Assembly (NCBI GenBank): GCA_013298505.1
Contig: JAAFHY010000014.1
Location: forward strand, 1-53,421
Length of the DNA: 53,421 nt
Source of the DNA: Cytophagales bacterium
Lineage (GTDB): Bacteria; Bacteroidota; Bacteroidia; Cytophagales; Cyclobacteriaceae
Direction of reading: 5' to 3'
Shown here: positions 17,390-26,330 of the stretch, piece by piece
Numbering within the stretch: the stretch's first letter is position 1
Layout of the letters: each line of letters begins with the position of its first letter
Position numbers and translations under genes: made by a program
The notes under the pieces: model-generated
Told to the model about the DNA's origin: nothing
Seen by the model: only the letters and a program-made list of their open reading frames with translations
The model's database searches: none

Positions 17390-18717
17390 ATTAATTCATA
17401 AGCAAGGTACGAAAACACAAGAACATACTCGGTGCCAACTATGTACAAGTTCTCACTAAAGGAATCTTGCGAATAACCCACATAGGTTAAGAAGATCAAT
17501 CCCGACCAAAGGATTGTAAACCTGTACTCAGTTAACGCTGAAAACGCAACAAGAGTTGTAATGTACCACGGATGCACCGTAGTGGTAAAAGCAAAATAGA
17601 TCGTCAGCACAATTGTAAAAGATGTAAGCGCATTGAATTGAATGTTGAATGTTGAATGTTGAATGTTGATTTTCGAGCTTCGAAGAGCGTCCCAACCTAC
17701 ATATAACAAAATAGTTGCTGTGCAATATAGCGCTAGCTTCAAACCCACTGTTTGGATGATATTGTAACCATATTTCCAAAAACCCCATTCGCGAACGAGG
17801 TAATAAATGCTTGCATTAAATTCAAATTTCTTGAAATAGTACCCAATGCTTTGATTAAACCCCGAGATAATTTCTGTATTGAGTAATGGCAAGAACAAAA
17901 TCAATGTGGAGGCTCCGACAACGAGGAAATAGATGACTGATTTTTTCCGCCCAAGTCGATTGATCAATAGTGGCAAGAAAATGAGAGGAAGTAACTTGCT
18001 GCAAATGGCGAGACCAAAACAGATTGCTGATGAAATCAATTGACCTTTGGTGAGCAGCCAGAAACTCAATAGTAAAAAGAAAATCATTAACGCTTCGAAA
18101 TGCAGATTGCCCGTGAGCTCAATAATAACTAGTGGATTGAGCGCATACAACAAAACACTTTTTGGTTGCATCTTATAATATTCAAGAATTTTTTTGAGCA
18201 GCCAGATACTTCCGATTTCTGCGCCTAAAATGAATAGGCGCATGATAACGACACTCACAAGAATCGAATTGAACGATATTTTTGCCGCAATCCAGAAAAC
18301 AAATTGATTGACGGGAGGGTAAATTGTAAAATAGTCTGGACTGTTGAGTTTATTAAACAGTGATAAATCAACACCAGAAATGCCGCTAGATGTTTCAATA
18401 TAGTAACGCGGCAATTCTGCGAAGGGATGTATGCCTGCTGCAAGTAAACGTCCATCCCAGATAAACCGGTAGAAGTCATCTGATAAAAGGGGCGTGGCAA
18501 AAAGAAAACAAAGCCTAAATAGGACGGCAGCAAATATCCAAAAGGAAATTTCTGTTTCACTTTCACTTTGAAGAACCCATATGTAGATTAAAAAGAGAAG
18601 GCCAAAACTCACCAACAGTGAGGCGGTCTCATACCGATCAATGCTAAATGCAATTAGACAATAAAAACCAAATGATAGCAGTAATAGGAAATAGTTAAGT
18701 GATTTTTGCTTAGACAT
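17362..18717 (-). CDS. Polytopic membrane glycosyltransferase (GT87/GT-C-like)
   Basis: The 451-residue protein has about 11-12 membrane helices. The first large extracytoplasmic loop contains DDFYRFIWDGRLLAAGIHPF, as in polyprenol-phosphate-sugar dependent GT-C enzymes. It probably transfers a mannose or similar sugar from a lipid carrier at the outer face of the inner membrane. A loop near residues 350-360 (NIQHSTFNIQFN) is encoded by four perfect 7-bp repeats. It overlaps the upstream GT2 gene by 8 bp and, with the DPM1-like GT2 gene, forms a lipid-linked glycosylation unit. Confidence 0.75.
   Translation of the reverse strand: MSKQKSLNYFLLLLSFGFYCLIAFSIDRYETASLLVSFGLLFLIYIWVLQSESETEISFWIFAAVLFRLCFLFATPLLSDDFYRFIWDGRLLAAGIHPFAELPRYYIETSSGISGVDLSLFNKLNSPDYFTIYPPVNQFVFWIAAKISFNSILVSVVIMRLFILGAEIGSIWLLKKILEYYKMQPKSVLLYALNPLVIIELTGNLHFEALMIFFLLLSFWLLTKGQLISSAICFGLAICSKLLPLIFLPLLINRLGRKKSVIYFLVVGASTLILFLPLLNTEIISGFNQSIGYYFKKFEFNASIYYLVREWGFWKYGYNIIQTVGLKLALYCTATILLYVGWDALRSSKINIQHSTFNIQFNALTSFTIVLTIYFAFTTTVHPWYITTLVAFSALTEYRFTILWSGLIFLTYVGYSQDSFSENLYIVGTEYVLVFSYLAYELIWKRKRLPV
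17641..17668. repeat. Four perfect AATGTTG heptamers inside a gene
   Basis: AATGTTG occurs four times in a row in the coding sequence of the membrane glycosyltransferase. The 28-bp tract falls in a predicted loop between membrane helices. Since 28 is not a multiple of three, a change by one unit would shift the frame. Confidence 0.85.
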
Positions 18718-20167
18718 TCAAAGCAGGCTTCACCGAATAATAAAATACGCCACCAAAACCCAACGCTAACATAACATGGAAGAAAATCAATCCTCCGTCA
18801 TTCAACAAGACACCAGCCACTATTCCAAAAATGAAGTATAAGCATAGTAATCCTTCTAGTAGCGTGAGCAAATTAATCTTCGTCTTGATATAGGAGTTGT
18901 ATTTCCACGAGTCTCCTTTTACAGTAACGTTGAACTTTGGCGTCCGAATAAAGGGTGTTTTGCGCCCAAGCAATCCTTCTGCAACAGCTAATCCATTGTG
19001 CAATGAAAGCCCCATCGATACAATAAGGAATCGGGGGTAGAGCGACCAAAAAATTGCCTTGCGATTGGTGGGGTTAAATCGTTTTGTGGCTACCCAATAA
19101 AAAAAGGTAATCGACAAGAAGCCAGCCAGAAAAATAACACCTAAATTAAATAGCCATGTAATTTCTGGGTGTCTTGATTTAATGTAGAGCATCGGAATGC
19201 TCAAGATAGCGGCCATCAGAAGACAAACAAAGACCGAGCTGTTGAACAAATGAAAGAATGCATGTGCTTTGTTTTTCCATGAAAGAGAGGAGCGAAGGAC
19301 ATTTGCAAAATTTTTCTTGGCTGTTTCGGCTGCGCCTTTGTTCCATCGGTATTGTTGTGATTTAATGGCGGGCATAATCACAGGTAGTTCTCCTTTTGTC
19401 TCAACATCTTCTAAGTATTCAAACTTCCATCCGTTTAATTGCGCGCGGTAGCTCAGGTCCAGATCTTCCGTCAGTGTGTCGTTGCTCCACCCGCCAGCAT
19501 GCGCGATACATGTTTTTCGCCACACGCCACAAGTTCCGTTGAAATTGATGAAGCTTCCTGCGGCACCACGCGCAGTTTGCTCTATCGAAAAATGTGCATC
19601 CAATCCAAAAGCTTGAAGTTGAGTAAGGATGGAGTAATCTTTGTTGATATGTCCCCAGCGAGTTTGTACCACACCCACCTTTTCATTTACAAAATAGGGG
19701 AGTGTCTTTTGTAAAAAGTCTGGTGAAGGGATAAAGTCGGCATCAAAAATAGCTATGAACTCTCCAGACGCTATGTGAAAACCATGATCGAGTGCACCGG
19801 CTTTGTACCCAACTCTATGTTCGCGATGGATCAACTTGAAATTCAAACCTTGCGGCCGTAGTGATTCTATTTTTTTTAGAATGATTTCTGTGGTTTCGTC
19901 TGTGGAGTCATCCAGCACTTGAATTTCCAGTTTTTCTTTTGGGTAGTCAAACTGAGCGACAGCATCTAGCAATCGCCCGATTACATATTTCTCGTTAAAT
20001 ATTGGAAGCTGAACGGTAACGAGTGGAGCCGATACAAACGCGGGTATTGCTGTTGGCCGATTTTTCTTTGTTTTGAGATAGACATAGGTTAGGTGCAATT
20101 GGCCCATGCTAAATAGGAAAATGTAGAGCAGGGAGAGGGCGTATAATAGGGTAATCGCTATTTCCAT
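18710..20167 (-). CDS. Cellulose-synthase-like processive GT2 glycosyltransferase
   Basis: The 485-residue protein has one N-terminal membrane helix, a cytosolic GT-A domain with the DDSTDET, DADF and TEDLDLSYR acidic motifs, the QQYRWNKG (QxxRW) motif of processive GT2 enzymes, and about four C-terminal membrane helices. It resembles glucomannan/beta-glycan synthases and ceramide glucosyltransferase-like bacterial enzymes. The product may be an envelope glycan or a glycolipid. It overlaps the next gene by 8 bp. Confidence 0.82.
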   Translation of the reverse strand: MEIAITLLYALSLLYIFLFSMGQLHLTYVYLKTKKNRPTAIPAFVSAPLVTVQLPIFNEKYVIGRLLDAVAQFDYPKEKLEIQVLDDSTDETTEIILKKIESLRPQGLNFKLIHREHRVGYKAGALDHGFHIASGEFIAIFDADFIPSPDFLQKTLPYFVNEKVGVVQTRWGHINKDYSILTQLQAFGLDAHFSIEQTARGAAGSFINFNGTCGVWRKTCIAHAGGWSNDTLTEDLDLSYRAQLNGWKFEYLEDVETKGELPVIMPAIKSQQYRWNKGAAETAKKNFANVLRSSLSWKNKAHAFFHLFNSSVFVCLLMAAILSIPMLYIKSRHPEITWLFNLGVIFLAGFLSITFFYWVATKRFNPTNRKAIFWSLYPRFLIVSMGLSLHNGLAVAEGLLGRKTPFIRTPKFNVTVKGDSWKYNSYIKTKINLLTLLEGLLCLYFIFGIVAGVLLNDGGLIFFHVMLALGFGGVFYYSVKPALNV

Positions 20168-20186
20168 GGATTGGTCTATATTGTGA

Positions 20187-20221
20187 TTCTATCTTCCATC
20201 TTCTATCTTCTGCCTTCTATC
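20187..20221. repeat. Heptamer array between glycosyltransferase genes
   Basis: Five consecutive 7-bp units, TTCTATC, TTCCATC, TTCTATC, TTCTGCC and TTCTATC, lie in the 62-bp spacer between the two GT2 genes. Confidence 0.85.
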
Positions 20222-20229
20222 ATTCAGAT

Positions 20230-20925
20230 TTATAAGTACCTAAATATCGTAAACAAAATCTTGTAACCGGCCATGATGGTGCCTTTTATAGTACCAGAAA
20301 TTTTTGAAATGCCTATGCGCCTGCGGTATCGCACGGGAATCTCGACACATTTCAAACCTTGCTTGGCAGCTTTAAGTTGCATCTCTACCGTCCATCCATA
20401 GGTTTTGTCTTGCATGTCTAGTTGCAAAAGTTTATCCAAGCGAATAGCGCGAAACGGCCCCAGATCTGTAAACTTAACTTGGTATAACAGTTTCAATAGT
20501 CGCGTGGCTAACCAATTGCCAAAAATCTGCTGTGGCGTCATCGATCCTTTTTCTTTGCTACCCAATGCACGTGAACCAATTACCAACTCCGCCCTGCCAT
20601 TTATAATAGGTTGGATCAACTCAATCATTTCTTCCGGATAATCCGAATGATCGGCATCTAAAAAGACGACAATGTCCGGTTTGTCTGTCAATTGTTTGAT
20701 GTACTCAATTCCCAGAAGGCAAGCACGTCCGTAGCCGGGTGTTGATTCGTGTAAAACGGTTGCACCATTTTCGCGTGCAATCATTTCTGTTTTATCGGTT
20801 GATGCATTGTTGACTACAATAATTTCATTCACCAAATCTTTTGGTATTTCTTGAATGACCTGGCCCACCCCGTTTTCTTCGTTGAAGGCGGGGATAATAA
20901 CACAGATCTTACGTATTTCTTTCAT
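20230..20925 (-). CDS. DPM1-like GT2 glycosyltransferase (polyprenyl-phosphate sugar synthase)
   Basis: The protein of about 231 residues is a soluble GT-A enzyme with IIPAFNEENGVG at the start, VVNNASTDKTE, the metal-binding FLDADHSDYP (DxD), and a C-terminal RRRIGISKISG block. Such enzymes make dolichol/undecaprenol-phosphate sugars from nucleotide sugars. I chose ATG 20925 because the family begins directly before the first strand; ATG 20946 is possible. It would supply the lipid-linked donor for the membrane glycosyltransferase downstream. Confidence 0.82.
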   Translation of the reverse strand: MKEIRKICVIIPAFNEENGVGQVIQEIPKDLVNEIIVVNNASTDKTEMIARENGATVLHESTPGYGRACLLGIEYIKQLTDKPDIVVFLDADHSDYPEEMIELIQPIINGRAELVIGSRALGSKEKGSMTPQQIFGNWLATRLLKLLYQVKFTDLGPFRAIRLDKLLQLDMQDKTYGWTVEMQLKAAKQGLKCVEIPVRYRRRIGISKISGTIKGTIMAGYKILFTIFRYL

Positions 20926-21006
20926 GGGCATACAAATATGAGGCATTCCTACTTAGCATAATAATTTGATAATATTGAATGATATATGTGTCGTGATTAT
21001 GACATC

Positions 21007-21014
21007 TATCTTTG
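21007..21014 (+). promoter_or_regulatory. -7 promoter element directly before a kinase start
   Basis: TATCTTTG matches TAnnTTTG and ends only 4 bp before the ATG at 21019. Transcription would start about at that ATG, giving a leaderless message. Alternatively translation starts at ATG 21058, which is preceded by AGGAG. Confidence 0.45.
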
Positions 21015-21018
21015 ATAT

Positions 21019-22869
21019 ATGGTCAATTTTTTTAAACTTAATTCCATTAGGAGTAGGATGCTTTCGGGATTTCTTTTCCTCACTTTCCTCATTTTAATAA
21101 TAGCCGTTGTATCGATTTTTATTCTCAATTATACCAACCGTATTGCGGGCATTCATGCCCAAATAAGTCAACTACAAATTGCTACCCTTAGCTTGATCAA
21201 AACCGATAATGATTTTTTTGACTTAGAAACCATCAACAGTCGCTATTTTGAAACACATCAAAGTTCTTATTTAGCAAAGCGCGATAGTTTTTTAATTCGG
21301 ATTCATACAGGAACAAATTTCATTTATAAGGAAAGTAAGAATGGGGTTATCAAAAATCTTGAAATTATCGACAGCCTGTTTTTTAAATACGATGCAAAAT
21401 TTAGGCAATTAGAAAAATTGCTGTTTAAAAAGGGTTTTAAAGATTACGGGTTGGAAGGCCAAATGCGAATACATGCTCATAGGCTTGAAGAAGTGCCTTT
21501 AGGATTAGATAGATATAAAATACTATCACTTAGAAGAAACGAAAAAGATTTCTTTCTCCGCCATGAATTAGAATATGCGAAGGTGCTTAATCGGATGGTA
21601 GATGAGATTTCCACAGAATTGGAAGTACAGGCTATTAAAAACAAAGAAGCTATTTTTCATTTGCAAGAGTATCAACGCATTTTCAATGAACTGGTGACGA
21701 TTCAAACACAAATTGGGCTTAGCAGTACCGATGGATTGCGCAGTGAACTTAATGAGTTAACTGCTAATTTGAGCAATAGGTATTATTCATTGGCTCAATA
21801 CAGCTACGATCTTTCTAGCGCGGCTCAAGTCAAGGCCAGAGTATTCTATATCGCTATAGTATTTGGTGCAGTCATCTTCTCTTTGTTCTCGGGCTACTGG
21901 ATTTCAAAAAGATTATCCTCACCGATAGCGAAACTTTCTCGTCTCATGAATAGCGTGATGTCTGATAAAAAGAAAGTAAAAATAGATCTTACGCTTAACA
22001 ATGCAGCCGAAGAAATAAATACACTGACAAAATCATTTGTTCACTTGATGGAGAAGACGAATGGTCAAATGAAAGAAATCAAATCAAAGTCTATTTTGCT
22101 CAAGAGAAATAACAAGGAGCTAAAAAAACTTAATAGCGAACTGGATAGCTTTCTATACAGCACAGCACATGACTTACGTTCGCCACTTACTTCCTTACTA
22201 GGCCTTATCCACATTATGGAGCATGAAAGTAAGCAGGAAGGCTTGAAACCTTATTTTCAAATGATGCAGGGTAGCATTTATCGTATGGAAGATTTTATTG
22301 GCCAGATCGTAGGGTATTCTAAAAATAAGCGCTTGGAAATTGTTTTAGAAAAAATAGATATGTACTCGTTGATTTCAGAAATTTTCGATAATCATCAATT
22401 TGTAGAAGGTGCAAACAAAATAGATCATTTAGTAGATGTTAGAGAGAAGGTTTCCTTCTATTCTGACCGAGGCCGCATATTGGTTCTATTCAATAATTTG
22501 ATCTCCAATGCAATTCGTTATGCCGATTTATCAAAAGAGAAACCCTTTATTAGAATACAAATCACCATAGATGAACCCGAGGCGGTAATAGAGTTTGCCG
22601 ATAACGGAGTTGGAATTGCCGAGGAGCATGTTGATAAAATATTCAATATGTTTTATAGAGCTAACACGGGTTCAAAAGGATCGGGCTTAGGGCTATTTAT
22701 ATTTAAGGAAACGATCGCGAAGCTCAATGGCTTGGTTAGTGTAGAGTCTACGTTGGGTGTTGGTACTAAGTTTTTTATTCGCTTGCCCAATTCCTATTCT
22801 AGGCGCGATTCTCAGCAGGAGTTAGAGTTGGTGACGGATAAGGAAGTTTCTGCAAATGTTCATTCATAA
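21019..22869 (+). CDS. HAMP sensor histidine kinase
   Basis: The 616-residue protein has two membrane helices (about 13-36 and 275-297) around a mostly helical extracytoplasmic sensor. These lead to a HAMP domain (about 298-350), a coiled coil, a HisKA domain with STAHDLRSPLTSLLG, and an HATPase_c domain with FADNGVGI and GSGLGLFI. ATG 21019 sits just after a -7 promoter match; ATG 21058 has an AGGAG upstream and would remove 13 residues. The final 71 bp overlap the 3' end of the convergent kinase gene. No response regulator is adjacent. Confidence 0.88.
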   Translation: MVNFFKLNSIRSRMLSGFLFLTFLILIIAVVSIFILNYTNRIAGIHAQISQLQIATLSLIKTDNDFFDLETINSRYFETHQSSYLAKRDSFLIRIHTGTNFIYKESKNGVIKNLEIIDSLFFKYDAKFRQLEKLLFKKGFKDYGLEGQMRIHAHRLEEVPLGLDRYKILSLRRNEKDFFLRHELEYAKVLNRMVDEISTELEVQAIKNKEAIFHLQEYQRIFNELVTIQTQIGLSSTDGLRSELNELTANLSNRYYSLAQYSYDLSSAAQVKARVFYIAIVFGAVIFSLFSGYWISKRLSSPIAKLSRLMNSVMSDKKKVKIDLTLNNAAEEINTLTKSFVHLMEKTNGQMKEIKSKSILLKRNNKELKKLNSELDSFLYSTAHDLRSPLTSLLGLIHIMEHESKQEGLKPYFQMMQGSIYRMEDFIGQIVGYSKNKRLEIVLEKIDMYSLISEIFDNHQFVEGANKIDHLVDVREKVSFYSDRGRILVLFNNLISNAIRYADLSKEKPFIRIQITIDEPEAVIEFADNGVGIAEEHVDKIFNMFYRANTGSKGSGLGLFIFKETIAKLNGLVSVESTLGVGTKFFIRLPNSYSRRDSQQELELVTDKEVSANVHS

Positions 22870-24346
22870 TTGAGATCGCAAATTTCGCCCCGTTATCTTC
22901 TTTCTCCATTAATTGAATATTTCCTTTCAATCGTTGCAGGCACAACTGCGCGATGTACAGTCCTAGTCCAACGCCTGTTGACTTTTCATTTCCTTTTTTG
23001 AACATCGTGAACAATTCTTTTTTTATTTCCGGGGCTATGCCCACGCCATTGTCTTCGACTGTCAAGAACAAATTCGTATCGTTTTGAAATCCATGGATTT
23101 TGATTTGTAGGTGCTCATCACCCTCGTTGTATTGAATTGAATTTTTTATCAATTCAAGGATGGAGTATGTAATGAATTCAATATCTGTTTTTACGATTAA
23201 ATTGCTCGATAAACTGATCTCAAATTTTACTTTACTGGAGCGAAAAGACGAATCTAATAATTGTGCAACGGCTTTTCTTAGAGAAACGAGTTCAATTTTT
23301 AGTGGAGCGGTTTTTATATGGTGCACCAATTGAATAGTTTTTACCATTCGTTCAAGCCTCGTAGTGGTGTCCTTGATCAGCGTTAGGTATTCCTTGGTGA
23401 CGGGTTCCTTTGTTTCTTGTATCGCTAATGATTCAAGCCCTTTTAGTGTAGCAATTGGCGCTTGCACATCATGAGAGGAATGATACAGAAAATTGGCTAA
23501 CTCTTTATTTGACGTTTCAAGTTCTAACGTTCGCTCTCTTACCCGCTGATCAAGCTCTTTATTTTGTTTTTCGATAAAATCACTTTGGGTTTTAATTTCT
23601 TCATTTTGGGCTTCAATCTCTTCTTTTTGATTGAGTAAAGTAGCCTGATCTCTTGCTTGCTTTCTTAAGGTACTTGAAAGATACCTAAACAGCACAAGGC
23701 CAAAAGGTAACACGATCAGGAGTGAAATAAGTGTATTGCGCAGTAACTCTATTTTTGCTTTCGCAATGAACATTTCGAAATTTTCATCGGCCTCAAGCAG
23801 AGCCACTACCTCGCCCTTACTATTTTTTAATGGAGCAAAAGCGGAAAGCCAGTGGCCGTTTTCATCTTCGTAGCTATCAAGTATTCCTCCAGTTTGATAG
23901 TTTTTAAACAATTCTTTAGGATAATTTCTATACGTATGGCGGTAATAGGGTTTGTCAGATGAGGTTCCAATAAAATGGAATGTGCTGTCCCTTTCATAAT
24001 AGACGATAGTATATAAGGGTGATTCAAGATGGTTAGTCTGGTGAACTGTTTTTAGAGTGGAGTGAAGCGTGTTGTAAATTCTATTCTGCGTATTACTGGC
24101 AATTGCGTCTTTAGCCATTAGATTGTTTGCCAACGAATCGTGTTCGTCTCCATTGATTAGCCATACCGAAGTAAAGGCTATGGCTCTCAATCTTTCTAAG
24201 ACCTCTGCCTTTGACTTAGCTAGTGAATTGTAGTAGGAATTGGCTACGAAGTAGGTGATAAGTATTAGTATAGAGGTGAAAACAGCTGCAACTAGTTTTG
24301 AATTTGCTGCTTTTAACTGAAGGATGGATTTCCTAATGTGTGGCAC
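22799..24346 (-). CDS. Membrane sensor histidine kinase
   Basis: The 515-residue protein has two membrane helices (about 17-38 and 200-220) bracketing an extracytoplasmic Cache-like sensor (with IVYYERDSTFHFIG). A coiled coil follows, then a HisKA domain with LYHSSHDVQAPIATLKG and an HATPase_c domain with VEDNGVGI and GVGLGLYI. It is convergent with the HAMP kinase and shares 71 bp of antisense coding overlap with it. The two kinases are similar in plan and may sense related signals. No cognate regulator is adjacent. Confidence 0.87.
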   Translation of the reverse strand: MPHIRKSILQLKAANSKLVAAVFTSILILITYFVANSYYNSLAKSKAEVLERLRAIAFTSVWLINGDEHDSLANNLMAKDAIASNTQNRIYNTLHSTLKTVHQTNHLESPLYTIVYYERDSTFHFIGTSSDKPYYRHTYRNYPKELFKNYQTGGILDSYEDENGHWLSAFAPLKNSKGEVVALLEADENFEMFIAKAKIELLRNTLISLLIVLPFGLVLFRYLSSTLRKQARDQATLLNQKEEIEAQNEEIKTQSDFIEKQNKELDQRVRERTLELETSNKELANFLYHSSHDVQAPIATLKGLESLAIQETKEPVTKEYLTLIKDTTTRLERMVKTIQLVHHIKTAPLKIELVSLRKAVAQLLDSSFRSSKVKFEISLSSNLIVKTDIEFITYSILELIKNSIQYNEGDEHLQIKIHGFQNDTNLFLTVEDNGVGIAPEIKKELFTMFKKGNEKSTGVGLGLYIAQLCLQRLKGNIQLMEKEDNGAKFAISIMNEHLQKLPYPSPTLTPAENRA

Positions 24347-24476
24347 GAATAGTTTTTTTTGCTATCAAGAACAAGTAATAAACGATGGCTGTTTGTTGTC
24401 AACAAGAGTTATGGTATTAATTGTCTGCCTGATGACATTATCTGGCATGTAACTATTAAAATCTTTGACAATACTA

Positions 24477-26243
24477 TTAATCAGCAAGCCTGATCCCATT
24501 GTTTCCAATGAGTATTGCTTTGCCAAATCTTCCATCTTCTTCTTTTACTTCTAAATTAAGCACACCGCGCGGGCAGACCGAAGAACAAACACCGCACCCA
24601 ACACACGAGCTGCGCACAATATTTTGGCCGCGTTGTGCATACCAACGCACGTCAATGCCCATTTCGCAATAGGTAGAGCAATTGCCACAAGAGATACATT
24701 GCCCACCGTTGGTGGTAATCCTAAATCGTGACTTAAAACGTTGGATGATGCCTAAGTAGGCGGCAAGGGGACATCCAAACCGACACCAAGTTCGATTGCC
24801 CATCAACGGATAGAACCCAGTACCAACAACACCTGCGAAGCCTGCCCCAATAAAAGCCCCATACACTTCTCGCAGTTTGTAACTATCAAAAAAGAAAACC
24901 CACGATGAATTGGTAAAATACGTGTACAGCACACCGGCCGTCATCACCACGGCAAAAACAAGAACGCTATGAATCATCCAGCGTTCAATTTTCCATGCGC
25001 TCAATTTTTTGTTAGAAAGTTGGCGATACGGATCACCCAGAGTTTCCGCCAAGCCTCCACAACCGCACACCCAAGAACAATACCAACGCTTACCGAAAAA
25101 ATAGACCAACACTGGCACAGCGATAATGATAAGTGCAATGCCCCACACTAGCATAAACACTCCGAGCCCGCCATTGGCAAGCAGCGTGTCAATTCGGTTG
25201 TTAAAAAAGAAAGAATAGTCTAGTGGCCAAATATTTTTGAAGTCAAAGTAAGGTTGGTTCAAGCGAATCATGATTTCGGGAATCAGAAAGGCAAAAGCCG
25301 TTTGAAAAAACATGACCGAGCAAGTGCGCAAGATTTGGTATTTGCTGTGTCGATAGTTGATGATCATTCGAACCCCCATTACTAAAATACAAAGCGTGTA
25401 GATGAATCCATACAGAAAAAATCGCCCAGCCTCGTTGCCACTGAGAAGCTTACTAACCGGATCTACCATGATTACCCAGTTGGTCATGTATTCAGGATAG
25501 AAATAGAGCAACACATAAAATAAGATCAGCCAACTTCCTGTAAGAATACCAAGCCATTGAACGTTTTTCATTGCGTTGAAAAAGACACCATTGTTTTTAA
25601 TTCCTGCAGGCAATTGAAGTTTGGGCAAAATGTAAAGCAGCGAACCAATGATGCAAAGCCCAATCGTGAGGAATAGAAAAAGCGCAGGGTTACTTTTCAC
25701 TGGGCTGGTAGCCGATGCTTTGGTGAGCGAATATTTCAAATCCTTTACGGCATAGCGATCAAACCCAAACTGATTGACGATTCCATACTTCTTTATGTTG
25801 TCGGCTACATTTTGAATTTGTTCACGCGATGTTGCTTGGCCATCCAGCCAACCACCGTAATCCTTAAACGATTTTCGCTTGAATGCATTTTGCTCATTTT
25901 CGCTTTTAAAAACTGAATCGACCGAAGCGATAGAAAATTTTTCTTTGTTGTAAGCAGCTAATTGATCTAGCTCTTGATTGGTAAATCCGAAAACTGACAA
26001 TTGATTTTCATTTACTTTATCCAAGGCAGCAGACAATGCTGCGACAAATTTAAAATTGGAAGAAGCATCCGTTCCAATGAGATCTCTTGCCTCTTGTAGC
26101 AGCGTAGTTGCTTTTCTCTCATCACTGATTTTTCCCTTCACAATTTCAGGCGTAAGCTGGTAGCTCGACCAAAAGAAAGAGATATTAAAAATGGCGAAGC
26201 CTGTTATGAAAAGTGCGAGGCCGAGTGGTTTTAGGTATTTCAT
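24477..26243 (-). CDS. Membrane polyferredoxin (NosR/CcoG/NapH-like 4Fe-4S protein)
   Basis: The 588-residue protein has an N-terminal membrane helix, an uncharacterised periplasmic domain (about 30-185), and about five further membrane helices. Paired CxxxC-type motifs follow (YCSWVCGCGG, WCRFGCPLAAYLG), then two 4Fe-4S ferredoxin motifs near the C-terminus (CISCGNCSTYCEMG and CVGCGVCSSVCPRG). Such proteins carry electrons across the inner membrane. It lies 75 bp after the FAD oxidoreductase on the same strand and may accept electrons from it. The N-terminal domain is not one I recognise. Confidence 0.85.
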   Translation of the reverse strand: MKYLKPLGLALFITGFAIFNISFFWSSYQLTPEIVKGKISDERKATTLLQEARDLIGTDASSNFKFVAALSAALDKVNENQLSVFGFTNQELDQLAAYNKEKFSIASVDSVFKSENEQNAFKRKSFKDYGGWLDGQATSREQIQNVADNIKKYGIVNQFGFDRYAVKDLKYSLTKASATSPVKSNPALFLFLTIGLCIIGSLLYILPKLQLPAGIKNNGVFFNAMKNVQWLGILTGSWLILFYVLLYFYPEYMTNWVIMVDPVSKLLSGNEAGRFFLYGFIYTLCILVMGVRMIINYRHSKYQILRTCSVMFFQTAFAFLIPEIMIRLNQPYFDFKNIWPLDYSFFFNNRIDTLLANGGLGVFMLVWGIALIIIAVPVLVYFFGKRWYCSWVCGCGGLAETLGDPYRQLSNKKLSAWKIERWMIHSVLVFAVVMTAGVLYTYFTNSSWVFFFDSYKLREVYGAFIGAGFAGVVGTGFYPLMGNRTWCRFGCPLAAYLGIIQRFKSRFRITTNGGQCISCGNCSTYCEMGIDVRWYAQRGQNIVRSSCVGCGVCSSVCPRGVLNLEVKEEDGRFGKAILIGNNGIRLAD

Positions 26244-26266
26244 AAATTTTGAATGATCGATTAATC

Positions 26267-26330
26267 AATTAGCCAATCTGCCAATCAGGATTCGCGTTGG
26301 CTAATCGGCCAATTGAATCATTGGCTAATT
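26267..26330. repeat. Inverted repeat spacer between redox genes
   Basis: AATTAGCCAAT (26267-26277) and its exact reverse complement ATTGGCTAATT (26320-26330) flank related words (GCCAATC, CTAATCGGCCAATT). The array resembles the heptamer repeats but with looser period. The last codons of the FAD oxidoreductase lie inside the right arm. It could fold as a hairpin between the two genes. Confidence 0.6.
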
